Origin: Elymus sibiricus
Taxonomy: Eukaryota > Streptophyta > Magnoliopsida > Poales > Poaceae
Reading direction: 5' to 3'
NCBI GenBank assembly: GCA_039707655.1
Contig: CM077670.1
Location: 148,842,001-148,906,000 of the forward strand
DNA length: 64,000 nt
Below the pieces are notes generated by a model. The model was not told where the DNA came from, ran no database searches, and was given only the letters and a program-made list of their open reading frames with translations. This document shows positions 46,801-58,016 of this stretch, one piece after another (position 1 is the stretch's first letter; each line of letters opens with the position of its first letter). The position numbers and the translations under genes were made by a program.

Positions 46801-48664
46801 ATTGCCATGCCATGCATCATATTTGTCACCATGTTTATGTATTGTCCAGCTTGCATTTCTCACTTAAATGAGCATGAAGTAATTGCTTGAATCACTCCTA
46901 GGTGGCTCAAGGCTTCATTTAAGATTGCATAAGTTGATGCCATGCTAACAACATTTAAAATGTCATGCATGCATCTTGCTTGCGCATAATTGCCATGCTT
47001 AGTTGTTTACCGTGTCATTTGCTTCTTCTCGTTAGTTCTTGTTGCGAAGTGTGAGGATTCGTTCGACTACGCTTGTTCGACTACTTTATGGACTCGGTCT
47101 TCTTCCTAGCGGGATTTCAGACAAGATGACCATTACCTTGGATATCACTACTTTCTTTGCTTGCTAGTTGTCTCGATGCTATCGCTATGTCTCGCTACCT
47201 ACCACTTGTTTGTCAGCCTCCCAAATTTGCCATGATACAGCCTCTAACCTCCACTACCCAGCAAACCGTCTCATGGGATATCACAATATCTCTTATTTAA
47301 TTAATGCATCTATATACTTGGTAAAGGGTGGAAGGCTCGGCCTTTTGCTTGGTGTTTTGTTCCACTCTTGCCGCCCTAGTTTCCGTAATACCGGTGTTAT
47401 GTTCCATGATGAGCGCTCCTAACATGTGTGGGGTTTTATGGGGACCCCCTTGATCATTCGTTTTAGAGAAAGCTTTACCGGAGAGGCCCAACCTTGATTT
47501 TACCATTTGCCAATCTAATAAAACTTGCATAGGGACCTGCCGGCCCCCGGGGATAATTAATCAACAACCCGGGCCAGTGCTCCTCATGAGTGTTGGTCCA
47601 CCTACCTAGCAGTCGGCGGTGCCGCCTCGGGGCAACTCGAGGTCTTTTGGCTATCGTCCACTTTGCATAGACGGATGAGCCCATAGATAGAGAGCGCGCG
47701 GCTCTGGACATGGATCTGGCTCACTTGGAGGTCTCTCTGGGATTGTTTTAGCTTTGACGAGTGGCTTGTCCACCGGGATTCCTTATAGGCATCGTGTTAT
47801 CACGGTGTGAGGTTTTTCCATCAGATGCGTGTGGTAATTTATAATGGACTACTTGGAGCACCCCTGATGGGTTAGATCTTTCGAAAAGCCGTGCCCGCGA
47901 TTATGTGGCGACTTGGAAATTTATAACCTCCTGTTGTAGAGAACTTGACACTAAATCTAATTAAAATACACCAACCGCGCGCGTAACCATGATCGTCTCT
48001 TTTCGAGGGAGTTCAGGAAGAGAACACGGTGGGGTTATGTTTTACTCATAAGTAGGTGTTCAGGATCACTTCTTGGCCATTACTAGCTTGTGCCCGATTA
48101 TGCGTAGTTTACTCTTCTTATTCTTGTAATCATAAGTTAGCCACCATACAATGCTTAGTGCTTGCTACAACCTCACCACTTAACCATTCCATACTCATTA
48201 AGCTTTGCTAGTCTTGATACCCATGGTAATGGGATTGCTGAGTCCTCGTGGCTCACAGTTTACTACAACAACAGGTGCAGGTACAGGTAAAGCGATGATT
48301 TGATGTGAGAGCGATGCTTGTTCTATTTGGAGTTCTTCTTCTGCTTCTTCTTCTTCTTCTTCTTCGTCGATCATAGGATGGGTTTCCGGTTGGCAGCCTG
48401 GGACTAGTAGGGTGGATGTCGTTCTTCTTTTTCGTTTGATTTCATCTGTAGGCGGATCCTGCTCTTCTGTTTGATGATTGCTATGTATTGATGTATTCAT
48501 GATGTAGCTTGTGGCGAGTGTAAGCCTTTATCTGGTATTCTCATCTATTCAGTACATGGTATATTGTAATGATATCCACCTTGCGAAGCGTCTCCGATAT
48601 GCGCTTCTATCCTTAGCGGGACTTTCACGTTCTTTGAGGATAGGACTGCATATTGGGTGTTACA
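43813..48664 (+). mobile_element. Solo LTR, 4852 bp, of a long-LTR retrotransposon
   Basis: It starts TGTAACACCCCAAGAGTGAT and ends ATATTGGGTGTTACA, so the termini are short perfect inverted repeats. Target duplications ATTAA flank it and there is no internal region. The block GATCTTTCGAAAAGCCGTGC near 47876 is the equivalent of the conserved block in the other long LTRs, and sets the plus orientation. A GC-rich leader-like part lies at about 44450-45350, and a tRNA-like patch at 45478-45546. It is inserted in the spacer of the plus-strand gypsy. Confidence 0.9.
45478..45546 (+). other. tRNA-like sequence with Pol III A- and B-box matches, inside the solo LTR
   Basis: TAGCTAGTCCTTTGG (45478-45492) resembles an A box. 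GGTTCGAGTCC (45523-45533) is a perfect B box / T-arm, followed by CGGCTGCCACA. The T-arm stem CGGG/CCCG pairs. I could not fold a proper acceptor stem, so this is a tRNA-derived remnant or coincidence, not a tRNA gene. Confidence 0.4.
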
Positions 48665-48669
48665 ATTAA

Positions 48670-51600
48670 TTAGCATCAATAATACTTGTTTTTACAAAAA
48701 GCTGCCATGGCATACAGAAGAGGCTATCGAAAACCGGAGCTCGGACTTCGAGCATTGCGTCTCGGTCACCCGAGCCCCCTCTTGGACCTCGGATAGGAAC
48801 TGCTCGAGTGTCCGGTTCTTCCCTTCTGGAGGCCCCGATCTTCGGGTAATGCGCCATGGTTGACACATAGGCTCGCTCCGCGCCTTCCAGGCATGCCTAC
48901 CGCTTCCAGTTCTTCACCTGGGGGCTCGCACCTTGCAATCTCTGAACCAAGCCGAACAGGCTGGTTGGCAGTGGCTCCTGCGGCCAGAGATTAACACAAA
49001 CATCCTCCATCATTGGCTGAGCGATGCGAATCAGCTCGGCCAGCTGCTTCATCTGGTTATTCAGCAGCAGAGGATGCTCGGGTGCCCGGAATTGGGCCCA
49101 GAAGGCCTTCTCTGCTGACTACTTGGGGTGGGCTGCAAAGTAGGCACCGGCGTCCGAGGCGCTTCATGGCAGATCCCTGAAGACTTCTGAAGAACGCCAG
49201 ACATTCGTAAGATGGGCAAATCGACGATCACCGAAAACACAGCGAAGCAGGTATGGCTTACCAATGGCGATCTGCCTTACTTGCTTAAGCACTTGACGAT
49301 CCGCCCTCGCTTGGGTCATGGCCTCCTTGCAGGCCGAGCTCGCGGTTTCGATCTCGGAGGCGAGCTTGTTCCTTTCCTCCTAGAGGGCGTCGCGCTGCTT
49401 GACCAGTCCCTCCAGGTCGCCCTCCACCTCCATGACCCAGGCCGCGTTCTTCATGCCGGCCTCCTTTTCCGTGGACAGCGCTTTGCTGGCCTGCCTCGCC
49501 GCAGCCTTCTGCTGTTCGGCTTCTTGCCAAGCTGCTTGCAGCTCGGACCGGAGTCTCTCAAGCTCCAGGGAGACAGCTGCAGTACATTCATACGGCCTTT
49601 AGAGCTCAACGCAATTCCATCCGCACTTATAATATTACAACAAAATATTCAAACTCTTGCTTACCTTGAGATTGCTCCATCTGCTTCTTAAGCAGATCCG
49701 CGTCCTTCTCGGACCGGTCGAGCTTATGGTTCAGCTCCTCCAACTCCCTTGAGTTGGATGCTGAAACCGAGGCCGAAACCTGCAAAAGGAATTGTTAGCT
49801 TCCTCGGACAACTTGATCCCCTAGTCGGCTTTGTGCATCCAACCAGGGTCTCGGGGGCTACTGTCCACACGTTTTTGATATACTACCTTTCCCTATAATC
49901 CCCGTGCAAAATTATCAAATGTACCTCGGGGCTTGGGGATACTGTGGTTATACACTTGTAACAAGTCTATGTAGTACGCAATGTCTTCGGACGTATCAAA
50001 TTTTACTTATTCCCTAAGGGCTATCAAACACATCTAGTGCTAAAAAGTTCTGCGCACGTACGCGATTCTAAAACAAAAAGAACTCGATTTGAGCTTACCT
50101 CAAAGCCATCATACAGGCCCTTGAAGGCCTTTCGAATACCGGCCTCTGCGAACCGGTAGTTCTTCAGCGCCGTGCCCAGTATGGCATGGTGCTCGGCTAC
50201 GATGGCGGAGCCCGTTAGGGCCGCCTCCATCTCTTAGGTCCATCCCGTGGACACCTGCCCTCCAGCAGGTCGGGATGGACGGGTCACCTCGGCCCCCTGC
50301 ATCAGTGGAGGAACCGTCGTTGAGGTCGGCTGCTGAGGTGGCTCTGGGACAACGGGAGCCGAGATTATCAGCTGATCCCGCTCTTCCCGTCCTTTCAAGG
50401 AGGTCTTCTCCGGCGCACCTCGGGAGGCTGAGGCCTCGGCCCCGGCCATGGAGGCATCGGCGCTGTCCCCCGTGGGTATCCGGTGGGGGGGGGGGGGCGG
50501 CGGCTGAGAAGTAGCCTCCCCCAGCCCGTCCTGGGCCGTTGGGGAGGGGTGACGCTCCTCCAAGGCACTGGGAGGAGGAAGCCCGCTCGACGACATCTTG
50601 ACGCTAAGGCGGGAGCGCTGTCGGCTGTAAAAATTAATAGGCCAAGGTTTAGGGCAGGCAGGTGATAATAATGTGCAAGGGAATAAATGACTAATATATG
50701 TACCTCCTCGGCAGGGGTCTTTCCCTGCGGAGCCTGAAGAGGTCGCCCTCTGACTCGGAGGGAACGACCTCAGCCTCAGATGGGGCCTTATTGGGGGTGG
50801 CGTCGGCGGCCTTTATGAGGCGCTTTCCCTTCCGAGGCGCCTCGGCCCCCGCGACATCCTCTGACGCCGCCCTTTTTCTCTTAAGGGAAGAGGCTCTCTC
50901 CTCCCCCCTCATCTTCTCCCTCTCCTTCCTCCTCGCCCGAGGAGAGGGTTTGAATTTCCTCGGACTTAGCGTCCGAGGGATCTCGGATCGGAAGACCTGT
51001 CCTTTTCTTCCCGGCTCCTTCGCTTTGGCAGGAGCCTTTGGGGTAACTGCGGCCAGCAGGGCCTGCAGCTCGGGGGACTGGTTGTCTTCAGGGAGCGGTG
51101 CTGCGTACCTAATGAGCGCCGCTCTGAGTGCCCACTTCTGCAAACAGAACATGAGGATTCATATGAGCATAAAACAAGGAATCACTGTTGAAAAGGAAAG
51201 GCGAATAGTACCTCAGATGCGCCATGGACGGCACTGTAGCCACCGTCTGGCCCAGCCTCGGGGAATTCATTCTGGGACGGCTTGAAGAGAGCCGTCCACA
51301 TACCGTCCAGGGACGTGCGAAAGAAATGCCGCACTGGAGCTTCGTCTTCGGGCTTGTACAGCCACATGGGGGTGGCCCAAAGTTGAAGAGGGAGGATGCG
51401 GCGGTGGAGCATCACGTCTACCATGGCCGGCAACTTGAATCTCTTCTTCAGAGATCGGATCCTCCCTTGGAGAGTGGCGACATCATCTGCGCTGCCCCAA
51501 TCCATGCCTTTCCTCTGCCAGGACACCAGCTTCCGAGGAGGCGTACTTGTAAAGACGGGGACTTTGGCCTGGCCCAGAGCGAGCGGTTTGGTGATGTAGA

Positions 51601-52063
51601 ACCACTCGCGCTGCCACATCTTCACCATCTCGATGAAGGTGCCCTCCAGCCACTCTGGTTTCTGGAGTTTGCTGATCATGGCACCCCCACACTCGGCGAA
51701 TTCGGCACCGCTGCTCTTCGGCTTCACACAAAATGTCTTCAGCGATAGGACGAAGTGAGGTTCCACGTGCAGGAATGCCTCGCAAACATTGACGAAGGTG
51801 GTGAGGTGGAGAATGGAATTTGGGGCTAGATTGTGAAAATCCAGCCCGTAGTAGAAAAGGATCCCCCGCAAGAAGGGGTGCAGGGGAAATGCCAAACCTC
51901 GGATGAGGTGAGGGATGAACACGACCCACTCCCTAGGTTTGGGAGTGGGGACGTGCTGATTTGGCTGAGGAGCCCAGCAGGCGACATTGTCGGGGATGTA
52001 CCCTGCCAGGCGGAGCTCCTCGATGGTGGCATTCCACTTTCCCTTCAGATCTGCGTCCGCCAT
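48670..52063 (-). pseudogene. Antisense multi-exon gypsy accessory gene ('putative gypsy type transposon' domain plus coiled coil), decayed
   Basis: The minus-strand exons are 52063-51212, 51137-50704, 50624-50099, 49779-49665, and 49576 to about 49258, then a last poorly bounded exon to about 48670. All junctions I checked have GT/AG and keep frame. Exon 1 starts MADADLKGKWNATIEEL and holds the family known as 'putative gypsy type transposon' (also called Transposase_28): REWVVFIPHLIRGLAFPLHP, FLRGILFYYGLDFHNLAPNS, HLTTFVNVCEAFLHVEPH. Exon 2 is basic (RKREREKM, KRKRAAS). Later exons are coiled-coil-like (SRELEELNHKLDRSEKDA, LELERLRSELQAAWQE). Stops in frame occur at 50234-50236 and 49380-49382, with more in the last exon. 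Transcription runs against the element. The function is unknown. Confidence 0.75.
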
Positions 52064-52170
52064 TGTTGCGATGGGTGGAGGACGGGGGAAAGCTTTGGGG
52101 GTGCGAGCTTGGAGGGTTTGAGCGCTGGAGCGGCAGGAGAGCATGGGAGATAGATTCGCCGCTCCTTGCT

Positions 52171-52180
52171 CTTTATAAGA
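52171..52180 (-). promoter_or_regulatory. TATA box of the antisense accessory gene
   Basis: The minus strand reads TCTTATAAAG, 108 bases upstream of the ATG at 52063 and about 530 bases inside the 3' LTR. Confidence 0.5.
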
Positions 52181-52689
52181 CAGTAAAAATGCGAAGTGCC
52201 CCTCTGCTGCGCTGTAAAAATCGCCAGGTTTCAGCTTATCGTGCCGTTGTGGCCACATGGGGTGAAACAATTGATTGATGATATCCCCCAAAACACGGGG
52301 CACGATCTCTGTTTTGATGAGATGTGCCAATGAGAGGGTTGCCTCAAACCGCGATTCGAATAAGTAATAACTGATTCATGTGATGTCATGGGTCCTGGCG
52401 TTTCGGCAAAAGTTGTCAGTAATTGGCCACCGAGCACGTTTGCGTTACTAGTCTTCGGGACTAAGTAAACAGTATGCTTCGGATGGACGAAGATACGTTG
52501 CGGGCGACACGTGGCCGGTAGGCTTTGCCTCCTACCTTAAACGGGAGGTGCTTTTTCAACTAGGGATTTCCGAGCCTTGGGCAAACTCTTGACTTGGATC
52601 ACGGAACTTGCCTGCTAAGCCGAAACGACATTTATCTGAAGACATCTATCCGAAGTCATTTATCCGAAGAAGGGTGCCATCCTCGGCTT

Positions 52690-52711
52690 TGAAGACAAGT
52701 TCGGGGGCTAC
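52690..52711 (+). other. Polypurine tract of the plus-strand gypsy
   Basis: GAAGACAAGTTCGGGGGCTAC directly precedes the 3' LTR start, the position where plus-strand DNA synthesis is primed. Confidence 0.7.
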
Positions 52712-53192
52712 TAACGGTGTCCTGGACTAGGGGCTCCCAGCCTAGGTGATTAGTCCATGGGCCAAACTCAGGGCCCGTTAAAGGACAGGGACTTCGGAGG
52801 TTTCCAACTTGAAGAACCGATGTATCAGGCCTCACCGAAGACTTGGCATGCAGCCCAAGGATGTGAGATTCGGCATGTATTCCCTTAATTGTAACCGACC
52901 ATGTTTAACCCTAGATGCCCCTGGTGTCTATATAAACTAGAGGGTTTAGTCCATAGAGGCAACATTCATTCATCATACCCCTAGGCTTAGACCACATCCT
53001 ACGATCTCGAGGTAGATCAACTCTGTACCTTGATACATACATAATACAAACAAGAGCAGGACGTAGGTTATTACCTCCTTAGAGAGAGCCCGAACCTGGG
53101 TAAATCTTTGTGTCCCTTGTCTCCTATTAACCATCGATCCGATCTCACAACTCGGGCCCCCTACCCGAGATCTGCCGGTTTTGACACCGACA
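52712..53192 (+). repeat. 3' LTR of the plus-strand gypsy
   Basis: 481 bp, starting TAACGGTGTCCTGGACTAGG (canonical TG mutated to TA) and ending TTTTGACACCGACA. It is collinear with 28590-29071, with about 30 differences by eye. Confidence 0.92.
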
Positions 53193-53823
53193 CCCCCTCC
53201 CCCAGATCGACACCAGAACCCTTGCCGGCGCCGTCGTTCTCAACCCGGCCGTGTGCCCGCTCTTTGGCACCAACCCTACCTTCACTACCGTTCCCAACAT
53301 GCGTCTGCCCATGCCTCGCCGCCTTCGTTTGCTCGCCAGCTACCCTCGAGCATATCGATCTTGTAACCCTCGCCTCTCCTGCCGGGTTTGCATAAAAACC
53401 TGTCAGTTACTGCTCCCCATCGCGGTGAGGCCTATTTCCTCGCGATCCCTTTTCCTATTTGATTCGGTATGTTCCCAAATTGGCTATAAAATAATGGAGT
53501 GTGTATATATGTTCGTTATCTACCTTCCTAACTAGTACATATAAGCTGTATTTGTTCCAATTAGTTATTGTCGATTTACAGATCATGGGCGCCTGAGTCA
53601 CACAAAATGAACAAATTAGCCATACATTTTCCAAATTATTACATGCCATGTTTAGACAGCTTGCTACCAAGTTGTTAGCAATATGCTTATCCCCCTTTTC
53701 TGAATTTCGCATGTGTTCTTTGAAGATGTCGAGTAGCAGTGACACCACTCATACTTCAGGCGATGTATCTTCATCTGAGTCCGACAACCCTAGGTCTCCA
53801 GCAGATGATCTGGGATCAAGTAA
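53193..53823 (+). pseudogene. CACTA-like ORF1 gene start, cut by an LTR
   Basis: A C-rich leader (28431-28589 joined to 53193) ends at a possible donor GCG|GTGAGG near 53424. An AT-rich intron follows to TTCTTTGAAG, and the ATG at 53726 begins MSSSSDTTHTSGDVSSSESD. This Ser/Asp-rich start matches the minus-strand gene at 20057 in style and in its first residues. After about 33 codons (DDLGSSN) the frame enters an LTR at about 53824. Either it is a second copy of the acidic CACTA gene or part of another CACTA. Confidence 0.5.
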
Positions 53824-54239
53824 TGTGTTTCGGAAGATGGGCTCTGGGAACCTTGGTTCGAACACTAGGGGCCTGCTCGCTATCTAATGACTAAACGGTG
53901 ACCGTGGCAAGCCTACGGCGAGCGGAGCATGATGGGAGCTCACATGCACAAGTTACGGCAGGGACACAAGGAGCTACCCAGGTTCGGGCCACCGTGCGGT
54001 GTAAAACCCAACTCCTGCTTGGTGGGATTGCTGCGAGTATAGTGCTCTGGGGTTACACGGTTGGGAGAGGTGTAAAAAATGATGGACCCCTCCCAAGGTA
54101 GCAGCACTGCCCCTTATATAGCTGCCCTGGTCCTCTTCCCCGAAAATATTGGCGGGAAGGGTTGCCACACAACAGCAATTCAAATGGGACATGCGCTCAA
54201 TCTTATCCTGACAAAAGTAGTCTTCGTCTGCAAAGAAGC
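53824..54239 (-). mobile_element. Fragment of a minus-strand gypsy LTR (3' end)
   Basis: The sequence from TGTGTTTCGGAAGATGG onward is collinear in key phrases with the LTR at 57710 (GGTTCGAACACT, ACCCAGGTTCGGGCCACC, GCGGTGTAA, CACTGCCCCTTATATA, GGCGGGAAGGGTTGCCACAC) but diverged, so it is a related family. On the minus strand a TATA box CTATATAAGG is near 54111-54120. It is cut at 54240 by the next LTR. The rest is not in the window. Confidence 0.65.
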
Positions 54240-57200
54240 TGTGACACCCTGGTTTTTGGCAACTTTTTCTTTTCGAAATCTTTCTGGCTTTATTTGCAAT
54301 TTGGACGGATTTTGAACCTTTTCAGTTGACTTTGGACTTATGAATTCCTCTCAGTGATCCAGAGCCCTCTCCATCCTGCCAAAATCTTGTCACTCACCAT
54401 CTGGATCAATTTCCAATTCTTTATCTTTCCCAAATATTCATTTTCTTCTTTTGGGAAAATCTGTCATCACTATGGGTTACAAAGCAACCTATAGTTCTGG
54501 TGATCAGAAAAATCCCAAATTAATCCTAGACCTTCTTGACATCATCTACTCCCACAATCTTCAAAAACATCTCATGGTCCAGTACAAAGTTTATTCCAGA
54601 AAACTCCTTTTGCTCTCTGGATAGTACTAGTCATTTGTGAAGGAGCTCATATTTTCCCTACTCAGTTAATTCCTAGAAAATTCCCTGAGATATTAGGGAA
54701 CCTATCTTTCCACAATATCCAAAAATATCATCTTGTCCAGTACAAATTTTCATCACCAATATTCTGCCAAGTTTCTGTTCAGTTGGAACCTCTGTGAAGG
54801 AAGTACCAGCTAGAGGTATCGAATTGAGCTGAAATTTTTATGGCATCTTCTCCTCACCAAATAACCCTGCCACACCAAATTTCAGCCCCAGCAGATCAAC
54901 CAGATGAGTGCATCAAGCTCATCTCTGTTTCTGGTTCAGTACATCACTTGTACCTGAACTACCCTCAAATCTTGATGAAATCTTCTCAAATTTGGCCAGC
55001 TCATAGTCCTTCCAAAGTAGATCATACCAGACATCTCCTTTGGCTCCATTCCCAGCTCACCTCTCCTCTAGATCTCTCTCAATTTTGCTGTCAGAAACTG
55101 TAGCTAAAGCTACACTTCACAGTAGAGTGAACCTAGTCGAACCAGAGGCACGGAGAGGCTAGATGATCAAAGGAGAAGGCACTAGACATGATGCGCTGGA
55201 CTTGGACGGCCTCGAGACATCACTTCCCGTGGTGAGCACGATACTGGCATGCCAGTATGCGTGCTCTGCACCTCGCCGGCGACGGCCGTTGTCATTCCAG
55301 TGACCTCTCGCTGCCATTTTGTATCCTGAGTTGCCGACATAGCCGCTGCCGTCCACATAGCCCTCTCCCGATCCTTCCCCTCGCCGGAATGGCCCTCGCC
55401 GGCCGCCACACGCGCGGGCACTGTGCCACCCGTGCCGGCACAGTGGACGTGCGGCGCGTCTTCTTCCTCCGCTAGCTTCCGCCGCGCCTTAACTCCTCCT
55501 GCTAGCTCCCATCGCGTTGCCCGCAAGCAGCCAGCCAGCGCGGCGTACCATCGCCGGCGACGTGTCCCGAATCCCGCCGATTCTAGAGAGTTCGCCCGAG
55601 CTCCTCCTCCTGCTATAAATACTCCTCCCCGACCTCTCCCGAGCTCCTCACCCCACTCCACCATCTCCCAATCGTCCTCCCGAGCAGCGAGCCACGGCCG
55701 AGAGGCCCTCTGGCCTCGAATCTCGCTGGAGCACCGCCGCCACCCGAGCTCCGCCTCCCCGCCGCTTCGCTCCTCCCCGAGCTCCACCGACTCCGCCATC
55801 GAACTTGCCTCACTCCACTGACCTCTCCTGACCTCTTGCCCGAGCGAATTACTGCCGGAACCGCCGTCTCCGATGACACCCGAACGCCGCCGCCGCCGGA
55901 GAGGAAGGGGACGACGCCGTCTGGCCACCGTTCGCCAACCCACGGGTACGTGCGAGTTCGTCTCGTTGTGCTCGATCCATTCCCCTTCTCTCCCGACCTC
56001 GCCGCCGTCTGTATCGCCGGCGAGCGTCGCCGGAGCTCCGCCGTCTCTGTTTCCCTCCCCCTCCTTTTAAATCTGACGGCTGGGGCCCGCCAGTCAGCGA
56101 CACGCCGAAGCGGTAAGTGGAGGCGCCTTTCCACTTTACGCCTTCGACGTGGCCTCGGCTGGATTTTCTGTTTTTCTATTTTATTTCCAGAGTTGACCAG
56201 AAACTTTGACCGTTCATAACTTTTAAATCATAAGTCCAAATCAGTTGATTCTATTTGCATCTGGTTTGTCTTGAGCTCCTCTATTTTCTGGCCAAATTTG
56301 GTATTTTCCCCATGTCCACAGAATTTCTGGTGCACAAAACAGTAGTATGTGACATTTCCAATTGCTTTTTAAAAATATTTTCAGAAGGAGATTCTTTTGG
56401 ATTTGAAGCCCAGGAGTTTGTGGACAACCCAACAGAGCAAGGCAACCATGTCATCCATTGCATGAAGCATTTCAATAGTGCTGGTTGTTTAATTGAATTT
56501 CATGCATTATTTTTAATATGTGCTAATTCCTAGTAAATTATTTAATTGCCTAGCTACTGCCATATTAAATTATTCCTAATAAATATTCATAGTGATTAAA
56601 TGCCTGACAACACTAAACTTAGTTGGTTGATCAAGAGCCATCTACCCGGACTTTTCCGTGCAGCCACATTTGCCGGTATGGGACGGCCTTGACTTGGTCT
56701 GGCTTTGTGCTCTTTTATCGGTACCACCAAACTAGGGAGGGTTATGCGTGCGTGCTGCCCTGATCAGGTAGACGACGATAATCCTGTGAGCCCAGTTGAG
56801 TTATTTTGCCGGCGTCCCCGTTTGGGACAGTTAGTGGCCACGACAGTGGCAGGTGTCACGGGGTGACACAGGGGCCACCCAGGACATGACCCTGGGAGGG
56901 TATGATTGTCGGTGGTACGATAGAGGGGTCACGGGTCAGGTAGGTTTCGTTGGAGCACCACCGGTCCACCCGAATGGGATCACGAGGCCAGGTACTCCAT
57001 GGTGTGGGTAAAGTGCGCAACCTCTGCAGAGTGTCAAAACCTATTCGAATAGCCGCGTCCACGGTATTGGACAGTCCGTTTAGGCCTCTCTAGGATGGTC
57101 AACCATAAAGATAATAATGATGGAAGAACTTGAATTATGTTCGGAAGTGCTCTGTGGCTTGTGAGCATTCCGAGGGTTGTGGGACAACCCAGATGAGAGT

Positions 57201-57678
57201 AAGTTGGTACGAGGTACCAGTAAGTGAGCAACCTACTCCTTTAATCTGTTAATTGCCATGCTATTGTTTGCTGCATTGTTTTGGTTGCCATGAGCTTGCG
57301 AGTACATTCCAAGTACTCACCTGGCGTGTTATGCCAGATGTAGGAGAAGCCGAGGACGGAGGTCCCGAAGGTTCGTGTTACGCTAACTAGGCTGTGTCCA
57401 CAGCAGTGTCCCTGTGGATGGAGTTTCCCGCGCTATGTTCTGCTACGCCGTAGTCTACCCAGTAGTATCGAGGCCCTGCTGTGTTCCATAAATAATGTAG
57501 ATATTGTCTCAGCACATGCAGTGCTTTGGCTTCGCTATCGATGTAATTATGAGCTTGTACTCGAGATATTTTAATAAAGTTCAGTTCAGTTCTATTCCAA
57601 GTTGTTGTGTGTTTCCAGAAGACATGATCTCTGGGTTGGAAACACTGGTAAACCGGTTCTCTGAGCCGGGGTGCCACA
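54240..57678 (+). mobile_element. LTR of a plus-strand retrotransposon with tRNA-iMet primer site (element continues beyond insertion)
   Basis: 3439 bp, starting TGTGACACCCTGGTTTTTGG and ending GAGCCGGGGTGCCACA. A primer site follows at 57684. It is of the same family as the minus-strand solo LTR at 6107-17234. It contains GC-rich sequence upstream and downstream of the TATA box at 55613, the block CTATTCGAATAGCCGCGTCC near 57042, and a TAGGAGAAGCCGAGGACGG phrase near 57342. The internal region is cut 15 bases after the primer site by the minus-strand gypsy at 57710. The other LTR is outside the window, so completeness cannot be judged. Confidence 0.85.
55613..55620 (+). promoter_or_regulatory. 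TATA box of the 54240 LTR
   Basis: CTATAAAT lies in a C-rich context, followed by a pyrimidine-rich leader. Confidence 0.55.
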
Positions 57679-57683
57679 ATGCT

Positions 57684-57695
57684 TGGTATCAGAGC
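57684..57695 (+). other. Primer binding site, initiator-Met tRNA type
   Basis: TGGTATCAGAGC is the standard plant retrotransposon primer site complementary to the tRNA-iMet 3' end. It starts 6 bases after the LTR end. Confidence 0.85.
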
Positions 57696-58007
57696 CGCGC
57701 TGACTGTAGTGTCGGAACTGGGGCTCCGGGGACCCAAAGGTTCGAACACTGGGGTGAGCTCGTTCTACTACTTCTTCCCCTACCACGGCAGTGCTACGGC
57801 GAGACTACGGCGAGAGCGCGCTAGCGTAGGACGGGCAAAGGCACATCAGTTTACCCAGGTTCGGGCCACCTTGCGGTGTAAGACCCTACTCCTGCTTTGT
57901 GGTTGAGATTATCGTGGATGAGAGAGTTCTTGCGTACAAGGTTGAAGATGATCCCACTTTCCTCTCTCTCTCGCTCTCTTTTTTCTGCTACCGTGGCTGC
58001 ACTGCCC

Positions 58008-58016
58008 CTTTTATGC
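58008..58016 (-). promoter_or_regulatory. TATA box in the minus-strand LTR
   Basis: The minus strand reads GGCATAAAAGG. The matching position in the 5' LTR lies at the very edge of the window. Confidence 0.55.

Larger units (their letters stand above)
28590..53192 (+). mobile_element. Gypsy-type LTR retrotransposon, gag-protease only, with antisense accessory gene and nested insertions
   Basis: LTRs at 28590-29071 and 52712-53192 frame the element, with CCCCC target duplications. The layout is 5' LTR, primer-site region, gag and protease (29117-31785, resuming 41859-42558), spacer, multi-exon antisense gene (52063-48670), polypurine tract, 3' LTR. No reverse transcriptase, RNase H or integrase was recognised, so it must have depended on another element. 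Nested inside are a Helitron (31786-41858) and a solo LTR (43813-48664). Without these the element is about 9.7 kb. The two LTRs differ at roughly 30 of about 480 positions by eye, so the insertion is not recent. The family is not named with certainty. Confidence 0.9.
19038..53823 (+). mobile_element. CACTA (En/Spm-type) DNA transposon, right end not found, interrupted by nested elements
   Basis: The left terminus CACTACTGCAGG is preceded by GGT, a candidate 3-bp target duplication. It is followed by many subterminal TGTGCGAT motifs. Inside are a TNP2-type transposase gene (plus), a GRF zinc-finger gene and an acidic gene (both minus), and a large tandem array. A gypsy element (28590-53192) with CCCCC target duplication interrupts it. 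The DNA after it continues to about 53823, where an LTR cuts in. No complementary TAGTG end is seen, so the right end is deleted or lies beyond the window. It is inferred, not shown, that 53193-53823 belongs to the same CACTA. Confidence 0.75.

Noticed and set aside
43813..48664. Full-length element rather than solo LTR
   Set aside because: The termini are those of one LTR, with target duplications on both sides; no primer site, gag, pol or second LTR is inside.
55182..55943. 253-residue minus-strand frame within the 54240 LTR
   Set aside because: Arg/Gly-rich GC shadow next to the LTR TATA box; no domain or start context.
54240..57678. Solo LTR
   Set aside because: A primer binding site follows at 57684, so this is the 5' LTR of a larger element cut by the next insertion.
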